Notes under the pieces: model-generated | What the model saw: the letters and a program-made list of their open reading frames with translations, nothing else | The model's database searches: none | Told to the model about the DNA's origin: nothing | In this document: piece by piece, positions 1 to 6,396 of the stretch | How positions within the stretch are numbered: position 1 is the first letter of the stretch | How the letters are laid out: each line of letters opens with the position of its first letter | Made by a program: the position numbers and the translations under genes | Assembly: GCF_000720325.1 (NCBI RefSeq) | Contig: NZ_JOJM01000153.1 | Span: 1-8,972, forward strand | Source of the DNA: Streptomyces sp. NRRL B-1347 | GTDB lineage: Bacteria; Actinomycetota; Actinomycetes; Streptomycetales; Streptomycetaceae | DNA length: 8,972 nucleotides | Direction: 5' to 3'

Positions 1-95
1 ACGGGTACGTCACCCCACTCGAGACACGGACACTGCTGCAACCAGAGCTCGCCCCCGCAGCGTAACCACACGCTGTCCGAGGTCAAGGGGGAACT

Positions 96-302
96 TCAGT
101 TACCGACCGGGACGCGGGACAGACACTCCTGGCCCGGCTGCGCGAGCGGCACTGGCGCGTCACTCGGGTGTGGGCCGACGGCGGCTACACCGGGCGCCTG
201 GTCGACCTCGCCCGCGACGCCTGGCGCATCGCGCTGACCGTGCTCAGACGCAGCGACGACACCAGCGGCTTCACCGTGCTGCCGAAGAGATGGCTGGTGG
301 AG
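96..302 (+). pseudogene. IS5-type transposase, central fragment (left half of a gene split by insertion)
   Basis: The frame encodes SVTDRDAGQTLLARLRE, then WADGGYTGRLVDLA and KRWLVE. This is the middle of an IS5-type DDE transposase: the Asp of WADGGY is the second catalytic acid, and the Glu of WLVE is the catalytic Glu of the R-x3-E signature. The reading frame is lost right after that Glu codon (300-302). The remaining C-terminal coding sequence resumes in frame at 2779, after a 2.48-kb insertion. Upstream, homology stops near position 96-99: a TAA lies in frame at 63, and no frame in 1-95 gives the missing N-terminal half, so the 5' part was lost in a separate event. The fragment cannot encode an active enzyme. 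The family call is confident; the exact left edge is approximate. Confidence 0.85.
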
Positions 303-328
303 ACGTGTCAAGCACAGTGCACTCATGG
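298..328. repeat. attL junction: core TGGAG plus attP arm
   Basis: Core TGGAG (298-302), six bases ACGTGT, then the arm CAAGCACAGTGCACTCATGG (309-328). The reverse complement of this arm matches 2752-2771 at 17 of 20 positions. The symmetry axis of the joined site falls between 300 and 301, giving a predicted GA crossover dinucleotide. The recombinase stop codon (323-325) lies inside the arm. Confidence 0.75.
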
Positions 329-2485
329 AGTCGGATCGGTTGGGGTGCCGTCGGCCTCGTTCCAGAGGCGGCGGCTGTACCAACCGGGCGGACGAGTCCG
401 CCGCTCACGGAGCTCGGCAAGTTCGGCCTGGTCAGCGCGGGCGATGAGCCGGTGTGGCCAGCGGCTTTCCCGCCGTGTCGTGATCCAGCCTCGGTTGATC
501 CAGGCATAGAGGGTGGCGGTGGTCATGTCCAGCTCCGCGGCCAGGTGTTTGAGCCACCACTCGTCGGGGCCGGGCTCCTCGCCTGACGGTGCGGGGCGGT
601 GGCGGTGAACCCGGCCTGCAAGGCAGCCGAGCTGCCGCATGAGGTTGCGGACGGTGTTCGAAGTGATCCGTTTGCCGCCCTTCGCCGGCCGGAAGCCCTC
701 GGCTTCCAGGCGGTCGGTTATCCCGCTGGCGCCGATGCCCTGGCCTGCGAGTTCACGTATCCGGCTGACCAGTTGCGGGTAGTAGGACAGCTGGCTGAGC
801 CGCTGCACCGGGCGAACGAGCTCGCCGGAGGTGGTGGAGCCACCGGCCCAGACGACGGTCGCCTGGACGCGTTCGCTGGTGCCGATCACCGTGACGACGA
901 CCTTGTCGATGATCGCGCGGACGATCTCCTTGCGGTCCGTCACCGTGGTCGTCTTCGCATGCCACAGCCCGTTGATATCGCTGGCCAGAGCGGTGATGGC
1001 CTGCCGCTCGGCAGGCGAGAGGATGCGGGGGCTGGTGCGGGTGAAGCGTTCATGGTCCTCGCGGAGCTTCTGCTGGGCGGCCAGCGCGGTCTCCCACTCC
1101 TTCTCCAACTGGCGTACGACCAGGCGGTTCTCGGGTTCGGCGAGGTGGTAGCAGCGCCGGGCGCGGTCGGCTTCGTACTCGGTCCGCTCCAGCTTCTGGG
1201 ACCACAGCTTCTCCAGTTCGGCCCGTTCCGCGATGACCTGGTAGGCCGCCTGGAGGGAGACCTCGACGGCGGCGGGTGTGAGCGCGGCCAGGACCTGCGC
1301 TTCGACGAAGGCGTCCACGCAGGCGGCATTGAGGAGCTGGCAGGTGCGCAGAGCCCCGTAATTGGTGACGTCCCGCGAGCACACATACTCGGGCAGGGCA
1401 TGGCTGTGCTGGGTGTGGTAGCGCACGATCATCCGCCGGTGGCAGCGACCGCAGAAGACCAGCCCGGCCGCGAGCGCGGGCCCGTTGCGCACGGCGCCCA
1501 TGGTCTCGGCGCGGGCCCGGTTGGCCGTGAGTTTCGCCTCGTTGGCCTCGAACTGGGCGACGGTGATGTAGGCGGGCAGCACGTCTGGGATCATCACGAG
1601 CCACTCGTCGCGGGCCTGGACGACGCGTCCGGTGCCGGGCCGGGCGGGGTCCTGGCGGCGCGGGTTGACCCGGCGCCGGCCGTAGGCGTAGATGCCGGCG
1701 TAGGCGGGGTTGTGGAGCAGGGTCTGCAGCGTCATCCGGTTCGGCCTCCGCCACTCCAGGGTGCCCTTGTCCGGCCCCTCCCGCAGTCGGACGCCCAGCT
1801 GAATGTCGTGCTGGACGAGCCAGCGAAGCATCCCGTGCAGGGTGCCGATCCGCTCGAACTGCGCGAAGAGCAGGCGGATGACGGTCTGGACCTGCTCGTC
1901 CGGGTCGAAGACCACCTGCCCGGAGGGGCGGCGGACATAGCCGCTGGGCAGCGGGAAGGCGAGTTCGCCGCGGCGGGCCTTGTTGATCCGGCCATTCCAC
2001 ATCCGCTGCTTGATCAGGTGGAGTTCGGCCTCGCTGATCGTCCCTTTGAGACCGAGCACGAGGCGGTCGTTGTAGTCGGCCGGGTCGTACACACCGTCGA
2101 GGTCGGCCAGCACCGCACCCGAGAGCGCACACAGCTCGATGAGCTGGTACCAGTCCTTGCCCGAGCGGGCCAGGCGGGACATCTCAACGCCCAGCACGAG
2201 GCCGACGTGGTCCAGGCCGATCTCGGTGACCAGCCGCTGAAAACCTGTCCGGGCCACCGCGCTCGTCGCGGACATCGCCTGGTCATCATCGATGACCAGA
2301 ACCCGGTCCGCCTCCCAGCCCAGCACGACGGCCCGGTCCTTGAGGGCGTACTGCAGCCGCGTCGACTCCTGGTGATTGATCAACTGCTGCCGCGTGGACT
2401 GCCGGACATAGACGACCGCGAGACGCTGGAGGTGGCGGTCGCACACCTTGCTGTTGGCCCTCTCCCAGGGCAACACCGCGGTCAC
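323..2485 (-). CDS. Large serine recombinase (integrase) with zinc ribbon and C-terminal HTH-like domain
   Basis: This 720-residue protein should cut and rejoin attachment sites through a covalent phosphoserine intermediate. Residues 22-165 are the resolvase/invertase catalytic domain; YVRQSTRQQ places the nucleophile at Ser30, followed by MSRLARSGKDW. Residues 175-275 match the 'recombinase' DNA-binding domain, with the typical LLHNPAYAGIYAYGRR. Cys345, Cys348, Cys369 and Cys382 form the zinc ribbon. Residues 415-480 look coiled-coil, as in large serine integrases. A C-terminal segment (about 643-675, LAAELDMTTATLYAWINRGW) resembles a MerR/excisionase-like helix-turn-helix and is an extra relative to phiC31-type enzymes. 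The GTG start overlaps the upstream stop codon (GTGA), implying translational coupling. No frameshift or missing catalytic residue is seen, so it is probably functional. The target specificity is inferred from the attachment-site reconstruction. Confidence 0.93.
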   Translation of the reverse strand: MTAVLPWERANSKVCDRHLQRLAVVYVRQSTRQQLINHQESTRLQYALKDRAVVLGWEADRVLVIDDDQAMSATSAVARTGFQRLVTEIGLDHVGLVLGVEMSRLARSGKDWYQLIELCALSGAVLADLDGVYDPADYNDRLVLGLKGTISEAELHLIKQRMWNGRINKARRGELAFPLPSGYVRRPSGQVVFDPDEQVQTVIRLLFAQFERIGTLHGMLRWLVQHDIQLGVRLREGPDKGTLEWRRPNRMTLQTLLHNPAYAGIYAYGRRRVNPRRQDPARPGTGRVVQARDEWLVMIPDVLPAYITVAQFEANEAKLTANRARAETMGAVRNGPALAAGLVFCGRCHRRMIVRYHTQHSHALPEYVCSRDVTNYGALRTCQLLNAACVDAFVEAQVLAALTPAAVEVSLQAAYQVIAERAELEKLWSQKLERTEYEADRARRCYHLAEPENRLVVRQLEKEWETALAAQQKLREDHERFTRTSPRILSPAERQAITALASDINGLWHAKTTTVTDRKEIVRAIIDKVVVTVIGTSERVQATVVWAGGSTTSGELVRPVQRLSQLSYYPQLVSRIRELAGQGIGASGITDRLEAEGFRPAKGGKRITSNTVRNLMRQLGCLAGRVHRHRPAPSGEEPGPDEWWLKHLAAELDMTTATLYAWINRGWITTRRESRWPHRLIARADQAELAELRERRTRPPGWYSRRLWNEADGTPTDPTP

Positions 2486-2755
2486 GGCCGACTCCGCTCA
2501 CCCTCGGCCGCGGTCATCACGCGACCGGCCAGCCTCGTCAGCTGCCGCACCACCGCCTGCCGGTTCGCCTCCGGCAGACGTGCCCATACCCGTTCGCTCA
2601 GCGTCGCCCGCGGAGTCGTCTGGGGCCGACATCGTGTCCGTCGCGCATGAGGACGCGTCCTCCTCACGGGCTTGAAGCTGCCCGGCCACCACGGCCAGCC
2701 GCCGCAGCCCTTCACGGCCGATTATCGGCCCTCGCTCATTCTCCTGACCATCCAT
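2482..2755 (-). CDS. Small coding region upstream of the recombinase; probably one gene with a frameshift
   Basis: Two minus-strand frames overlap here. The first opens at ATG 2755 (MDGQENERGPIIGREGLRRL, then AVVAGQLQAREED) and looks protein-like only in its first half. The second, open from a GTG at 2715, looks protein-like only in its second half (ATLSERVWARLPEANRQ, then AVVRQLTRLAGRVMTA). It ends with a TGA that overlaps the recombinase GTG by four bases. The simplest reading is a single protein of about 90 residues interrupted by an indel near 2600-2650; programmed frameshifting or two separate peptides remain possible. The ATG at 2755 lies inside the attP arm and has no clear Shine-Dalgarno sequence. 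As the only other gene on the element it could be an accessory or directionality factor, but this is inference. I do not recognise a named family. Confidence 0.5.
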
Positions 2756-2781
2756 AAGTGCAGTCTGCTTGGGCGATGGAG
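2752..2781. repeat. attR junction: attP arm plus core TGGAG
   Basis: Arm CCATAAGTGCAGTCTGCTTG (2752-2771), five bases GGCGA, then core TGGAG (2777-2781), which continues directly into the IS5 transposase sequence. It pairs with the arm at 309-328, differing at three of twenty positions. The ATG of the small upstream ORF (2755-2753 on the minus strand) is inside this arm. Confidence 0.75.
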
Positions 2782-2916
2782 CGCACGTTCGCATGGCTGA
2801 TGCACTCACGTCGGCTGGCTCGCGACTACGAGACGCGCACCGATACCTCGGAGGCGGTGATCAAGTGGGCGATGAGCATGGTCATGAGCCGCCGCCTCGC
2901 GCGACGGGCACGCTGA
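2779..2916 (+). pseudogene. IS5-type transposase, C-terminal fragment (right half of the split gene)
   Basis: The frame reads [18 protein letters not shown], then [20 protein letters not shown] and a TGA at 2914. This is the standard C-terminus of an IS5-type transposase, directly continuing the KRWLVE that ends at 302. The GAG codon (2779-2781) lies in the shared core and can be assigned to either half. The last dozen codons overlap, in antisense, the 3' end of the minus-strand gene at 2882-3376, so the exact IS boundary here is uncertain. I could not identify the right terminal inverted repeat of this IS. Confidence 0.85.
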
Positions 2917-3376
2917 ACAGCCCCGGACGGTCCTCCGCCAGCCAGCCCCGCACGACCAGCCGCTTGGCTTTCGACCGCACTCCTTCCACCTTCGCCGGGA
3001 CCGGCTCCAGCCCCACCGCAGCCGCGAGTTGACGACAGTCCATCGCCTCCCCGAGCTTTCCGTTCCCGCCGGTCAGGACGTCCATGATCCGCCGGTAGTC
3101 CGGCGCGAGAACCGCCGGGGCGAGCCCTTCCTCCCAGTGCGGCACCACCGAGCCGGGCACCGCCCGCCTGACCTCCACCGGCCGTTCGCCGATCACCTCG
3201 ACCGGCGCCACGTCCCTGCCTCCGCGGGGCTCCGCCAGAACCTCGCCCACGGTCTCACGGGCGATCACGAAACGCTCCCACACCGCCTCTGCCTCCCGCA
3301 GCTCGGCCTGGAGAGCCTCCACCCGCTGCCGAGCAGCGCGTTCACGCTCCTCCAGCAACCCCATCACCGACGGCAT
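2882..3376 (-). CDS. Hypothetical protein with N-terminal coiled coil and C-terminal winged-helix-like segment
   Basis: A 164-residue, apparently intact soluble protein without signal peptide or membrane segment. Residues 5-45 are rich in Glu, Arg and Ala in a heptad-like pattern ([20 protein letters not shown]), suggesting a coiled coil. Residues 90-155 ([45 protein letters not shown]) look like a winged helix ending in a 'grows old, loses specificity' wing strand. The start is well supported: GGAGG (complement of 3384-3388) lies seven bases before ATG. Proteins of this general layout recur near insertion sequences in actinomycetes, from memory and without a named function; a DNA-binding accessory or regulator is only a guess. 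Its last residues overlap the IS5 remnant in antisense, so the native stop may have been changed. It reads toward the serine-recombinase operon on the same strand. Confidence 0.7.
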   Translation of the reverse strand: MPSVMGLLEERERAARQRVEALQAELREAEAVWERFVIARETVGEVLAEPRGGRDVAPVEVIGERPVEVRRAVPGSVVPHWEEGLAPAVLAPDYRRIMDVLTGGNGKLGEAMDCRQLAAAVGLEPVPAKVEGVRSKAKRLVVRGWLAEDRPGLFSVPVARGGGS

Positions 3377-3436
3377 TCCGGCACCTCCGCCGAAGAGACG
3401 ACACGACGCCTCCTCCCTGCCGCCGAAACACCACCC

Positions 3437-4802
3437 CTACACCTGACCAGCGGAAATGAACCCGTCACTCTCGGAAAGACAACGGCTTCTAAGGCGGGCC
3501 TTCAGTTGGTCGAGAGTGCGTGCAGGTGATCCGGACATCGATGTGACGACGATCTTGTGGAGATCGAGAATCCGGTGGCCGTCTTGGAATTGGTTGGACA
3601 GGTTGGTACGGGTGACTCCCAGCAGGTGGGCCATGAGGGTGCTGGTAACGGCCCTGCGGCGGCGGAGCAATGCGGTCAGGAGCCGTTGGAAGTGGTCCAG
3701 GCTGCTGGTCTGTGGGTGGAGGTAGCTGCACGGGCGATGGAAGCGGCGCTGGAAGAACGCCTCGGCCAGGGCGTCCCAGTACGGCTCCGAGATCTCCACC
3801 AGGTGTGCGAAGTCCGAGCGCGGCATGCCGGTCAGCACCGGATCGGTGAGCATCAAGGTCACGGCTGAATCGATCGGTTGGCGGGTCGGTGGCTCCTGGG
3901 AATGCCTGGCGCAATCGCGGGCCAGGGTGTAGTTCCACTCGCCGTGGAAGGCATCGGGCGTGATCGGCAGGGCGTGGAACTCGGCCGACGTCACAGCGGC
4001 GCCCAGCGGGTAGCTGCCGGTGTCCAGCTCGGCGCCGATCGTGAGCCCGGCCCCGGTGGTCGTCGCTGCGATCGTCTTGATGACAACTTGGTAGCTGGTC
4101 AGCGGCTGGCCTCGCCAGTTGGCGGTGATGTGGCAGAACATCCGGTGCTCGATCTTGTTCCACTTCGAGGTCCCGGGAGGGAAGTGGCACACCGTGATCT
4201 GAAGGCCGCTCTCGTGGGCGAAGGCGTGCAGTTGCTTCTTCCAGGTCCAGTAGCGGGGGTTGTTCGAGCCGCCGGAGTCCGCCGTGATCAGCAGCCGGGT
4301 GGCGCGCAGGTGGTCGAGTCGTCCGCGTCGGCGCCACCAGCGGCGGATGGACTCCACGGCGAACGCGGCGGTGTCGTGGTCGGTCCCGATGTTCACCCAG
4401 CCGGCGTGGTGGCCCTGGGCGGTCAGAGCCTGGGCCAGGTTGCGCAGCGAGCGTGTGGTCCAGCGAAGCGGGGAGACGGGATCGCCGCGGGCGTGCGGCT
4501 CGATCAGCGCCTCGAGGGCCGACAGCAGGCTGGGGTCGGTTGTTGTCAGCGGCTTGCGGCCGGCTCCTGGGGCACGGATGCGATGGGTTGGCGGGCACGG
4601 CGCGACCAGCTCGGTGATGCCGCGGGCGATGGTGGCAGTGCTGGTGCCGGAGGCGGCGGCCACCGTGGTGATCGTGGCCGAGCACAACGGCCTCACTGGC
4701 CAGGTAGAGCCGACGGCGCCGTTCATCGAGGTGCGGGAGGATCTGGTCGAACTTGGCCTGCAGTGCGGCAGTTGGGGTGCGGCGTTGCGGAGGCGTAGTC
4801 AT
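3437..4802 (-). pseudogene. ISAzo13-family transposase, disrupted by a 5-nt frameshift and an internal deletion
   Basis: The gene opens at ATG 4802 (MTTPPQRRTPTAALQAKFDQ) with GGGAGG seven bases upstream. At about 4680-4690 the frame changes: family members read LGHGGI at this point, while here the DNA reads GGCCACGATCACC, consistent with loss of five bases. The rest continues in the frame ending at 3437. A second lesion joins QALTAQGHHAGWV directly to NIGTDHDTAAF near 4395, removing roughly 100 codons, including the VDTKKKE block with the first catalytic Asp. The remaining hallmarks are clear: LLITADSGGSNN (second Asp), VCHFPPGTSKWNKIEHR (Glu) and FHGEWNYTL. A C-terminal extension of about 160 residues includes a helix-turn-helix-like stretch, LMAHLLGVTRTNLSNQF. 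The family is certain; the enzyme cannot be active. Confidence 0.88.
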
Positions 4803-4857
4803 AACCCAGCCTCCCACTGAGTCCTGACCCGCAGATCAACTCTGACAGTTATTTACG
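3451..4857. mobile_element. Decayed ISAzo13-family insertion sequence, tentative ends
   Basis: Tentative terminal inverted repeats are CGGAAATGAACCCGTCA at 3451-3467 and TGACAGTTATTTACG at 4843-4857. The reverse complement of the latter shares CG-AAAT-AAC-GTCA with the former when small gaps are allowed. The right end abuts the point (about 4860-4866) where the IS701-family transposase loses homology, so this IS probably inserted into or truncated that gene. The other half of the IS701 gene is not present on the left, so a deletion followed. No convincing target duplication was seen. Confidence 0.4.
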
Positions 4858-5233
4858 TACGAGCCCCTGCCGTGCCCGAGTACTGCCGTTGCACCCCGGC
4901 TGAGGTGTCGCCCTTCTTGAGGAAGCCCGTCTCGGCGATCACGAGTACGCCGCCGTCCTCGCCGAGCCGTTCGGCGACGTATGCCTGCACGTCGTCGCGG
5001 ATCTCATCCGCGTCCCACCGGGCCCGGTTCAGGAGGTTCTGGAGCCCATGTGGTGAGTTGTGACCTGCATGTTCTGTGAGTTGCCAGCTGTTCTTCCGGC
5101 CAACCGACCCCAGCAGCCCGTGCACATACGCGCGCATCCGCCGCCGCAGGTCGGCCCGGCCGAACCGGTGACCGACCCGCAGCAGCATCTCCTCCAGCTC
5201 CCTCGCCCAGACATCAGGCCGCACATCGTCTTG
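4853..5233 (-). pseudogene. IS701-family transposase, N-terminal fragment
   Basis: From ATG 5233 the frame gives MQDDVRPDVWARELEEMLLR, then LLGSVGRKNSWQLTEHAGHN, LNRARWDADEIRDDVQAYV and KKGDTSAGVQRQYSGTAG. This is the N-terminal third of an IS701-family DDE transposase. Homology ends at about 4866 and a stop at 4853 lies within the presumed ISAzo13 terminus, so the C-terminal two thirds are gone. The first catalytic Asp, normally in V(V/L)DETG, is Ala here: the codon is GCC in VLVIAETGF, so the gene may have been inactive before truncation. The frame is open upstream to a TTG at 5350, but that part does not look like the family, so I prefer ATG 5233. No function today. Confidence 0.85.
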
Positions 5234-5445
5234 CATGATCAGCACAACAGCAATCACGCGCTGCCAGTCACGAACTCCAGCAACATGACGGAACGTCAGC
5301 TCGCTACACTCGGAAACAGGCTCCTGAACAGCAGGAATAGCGAACTGCAACTGGAGTACTAATTCGTGATAGACCCTCTGAGCTCACGATGACGCTGCGC
5401 GCGGGTGGCCTGCGTGCATCCGGGGCGGCGGCACGGGAACACGCA

Positions 5446-6396
5446 TCAGCTGTTGACGTCGGGGTCGCGGTAGCGGCGTCCGCGCAGGCAGTGGAGCCAC
5501 ATGATGCTGCCCCCGTGCGCTTCTTCGAGGGCCCGGGCTGCGAGGGGGTGGGTCTGGGCGATGGTGGCGAAGTGGCGGGCGATGTCGTCTTCGTAACTGT
5601 GGATGTGGGCGGTGACGGTGTCGACGACGTCCTGCCAGGTGGCTTCGGGGCCGAGGTCGCGCTTCATGATGTGGCCGACGTTGGAGTGGTCGGAGACTTC
5701 GGCGTGCTTGGGGACGATGCTGTAGAGGTCCATGGTGGCGCCGATGGCTTTGCCAGAGAGGTGTCCGGCTTCCTGGTAGGCAAGGGTGCCGGTGATGGCC
5801 TCGAATTCGCAGGCGAGTTGGGGGCTGGTGCAGGCGACGCAGGCGAAGATGTGCGGCATGGCGGCGTTGTAGCCGCGCCGGTTCATGTACTGATTGCAGG
5901 AAACCGTCTCCCTGTTGATTTCCGCGACGCGCATTTCGCGGGTGACGTCGATCCATTTGAGGATCGTGGTATCGAAGAGATTGAGCGTCTGGGGGCTGTA
6001 GCTGCGGGCGAGGTTTCGGAGGTCAGTGATGCCTTGGAAAGCGCTGGGGAGGTGGTCGGTTTTCCCTTGGACGGCATCTGTGAGCTGATCGAGGGGGGTG
6101 TGGATTTCCTGGGGTGTGGTGCTGTTGTCGACGATATCATCGAGAATGACCCAGATCATGTAGTAGCGGGCGATGGCCTTGGCGTTGGGAATGAGGCTGT
6201 TGGGGTGGGTGAAGGAGGCGTAGTCGCCTCCACAGTGGGGGTACCAGGCGTTGGGTGGGTCGTTCTTGCCGGTGAGGAGGGGCGTGAGGCGAGTCTGGTA
6301 GTAGTGGGTGCTGTCGTCGAGGATTTCCTGGTGATGGCGGTGGAGGCGTAAGGGGAATCGGGAGGCGATGGTGGGGACGATGAATTCCGTGTCCAT
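5446..6396 (-). CDS. Class I terpene synthase with canonical DDxxD but degenerate NSE triad
   Basis: This 316-residue protein has the usual length of a bacterial mono/sesqui/diterpene cyclase, which ionises a prenyl diphosphate and cyclises the cation in the cytosol. Residues 82-91 (WVILDDIVDN) hold the DDxxD metal motif, D86/D87/D90. MNRRGYNAAMPH (171-182) supplies the Arg of the pyrophosphate sensor, and RRYRDPD near the C-terminus keeps the RY pair (R308-Y309). The second metal site, normally N-D-x-x-S-x-x-x-E, reads ATMDLYSIVPKHAE, so Asn is Met222, Ser226 is kept and Glu is Lys230. ATG 6396 is favoured because AAGGA lies seven bases upstream; the open frame extends to 6591 with no credible RBS. 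Residue 16 is a TTA codon (6349-6351), rare in Streptomyces. The product cannot be predicted from sequence. Confidence 0.85.
   Translation of the reverse strand: MDTEFIVPTIASRFPLRLHRHHQEILDDSTHYYQTRLTPLLTGKNDPPNAWYPHCGGDYASFTHPNSLIPNAKAIARYYMIWVILDDIVDNSTTPQEIHTPLDQLTDAVQGKTDHLPSAFQGITDLRNLARSYSPQTLNLFDTTILKWIDVTREMRVAEINRETVSCNQYMNRRGYNAAMPHIFACVACTSPQLACEFEAITGTLAYQEAGHLSGKAIGATMDLYSIVPKHAEVSDHSNVGHIMKRDLGPEATWQDVVDTVTAHIHSYEDDIARHFATIAQTHPLAARALEEAHGGSIMWLHCLRGRRYRDPDVNS

Larger units (their letters stand above)
298..2781 (-). mobile_element. Compact serine-recombinase integrative element, about 2.48 kb, inserted in the IS5-type transposase
   Basis: The element is bounded by TGGAG at 298-302 and again at 2777-2781. 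Removing one copy and everything between them rejoins KRWLVE to [11 protein letters not shown] in perfect frame, so the empty site is readable. Joining the inner ends gives an inverted repeat of 20-base arms (17 of 20 matching) around a 16-base centre, as expected for a large-serine-integrase attP. The cargo is minimal: the recombinase (323-2485) and a small upstream coding region (2482-2755). The recombinase stop codon and the small ORF's ATG both lie inside the attP arms, so essentially the whole element is coding or site. There are no terminal inverted repeats or long target duplications, which argues against a DDE-type insertion. Mobility today is inferred, not shown. Confidence 0.85.

Noticed and set aside
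1..102. Minus-strand open stretch with Trp/Cys-rich translation (DSVWLRCGGELWLQQCPCLE)
   Set aside because: It looked like a zinc-binding protein tail, but it is only about 33 codons, runs off the window, has no start or RBS, and cannot be supported as a gene.
326..330. Second TGGAG near the left end as an alternative element boundary
   Set aside because: Using it would break the in-frame restoration of the transposase and move the core off the symmetry axis of the inverted arms; 298-302 satisfies both.
599..2650. Long plus-strand open frame of 683 codons opposite the recombinase
   Set aside because: It is the antisense shadow of the serine recombinase. Its translation is low-complexity (GVGG, HPVRPPPLQG) with no family motifs, as expected opposite a high-GC gene.
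5234..5350. N-terminal extension of the IS701 fragment to TTG 5350
   Set aside because: The extra 39 residues do not resemble the family and TTG has no clear RBS; more likely untranslated or terminal sequence of the IS.
5389..6351. Plus-strand open frame of 320 codons opposite the terpene synthase
   Set aside because: Gly/Val/Asp-rich translation typical of an antisense frame; DDxxD and RY are on the other strand.
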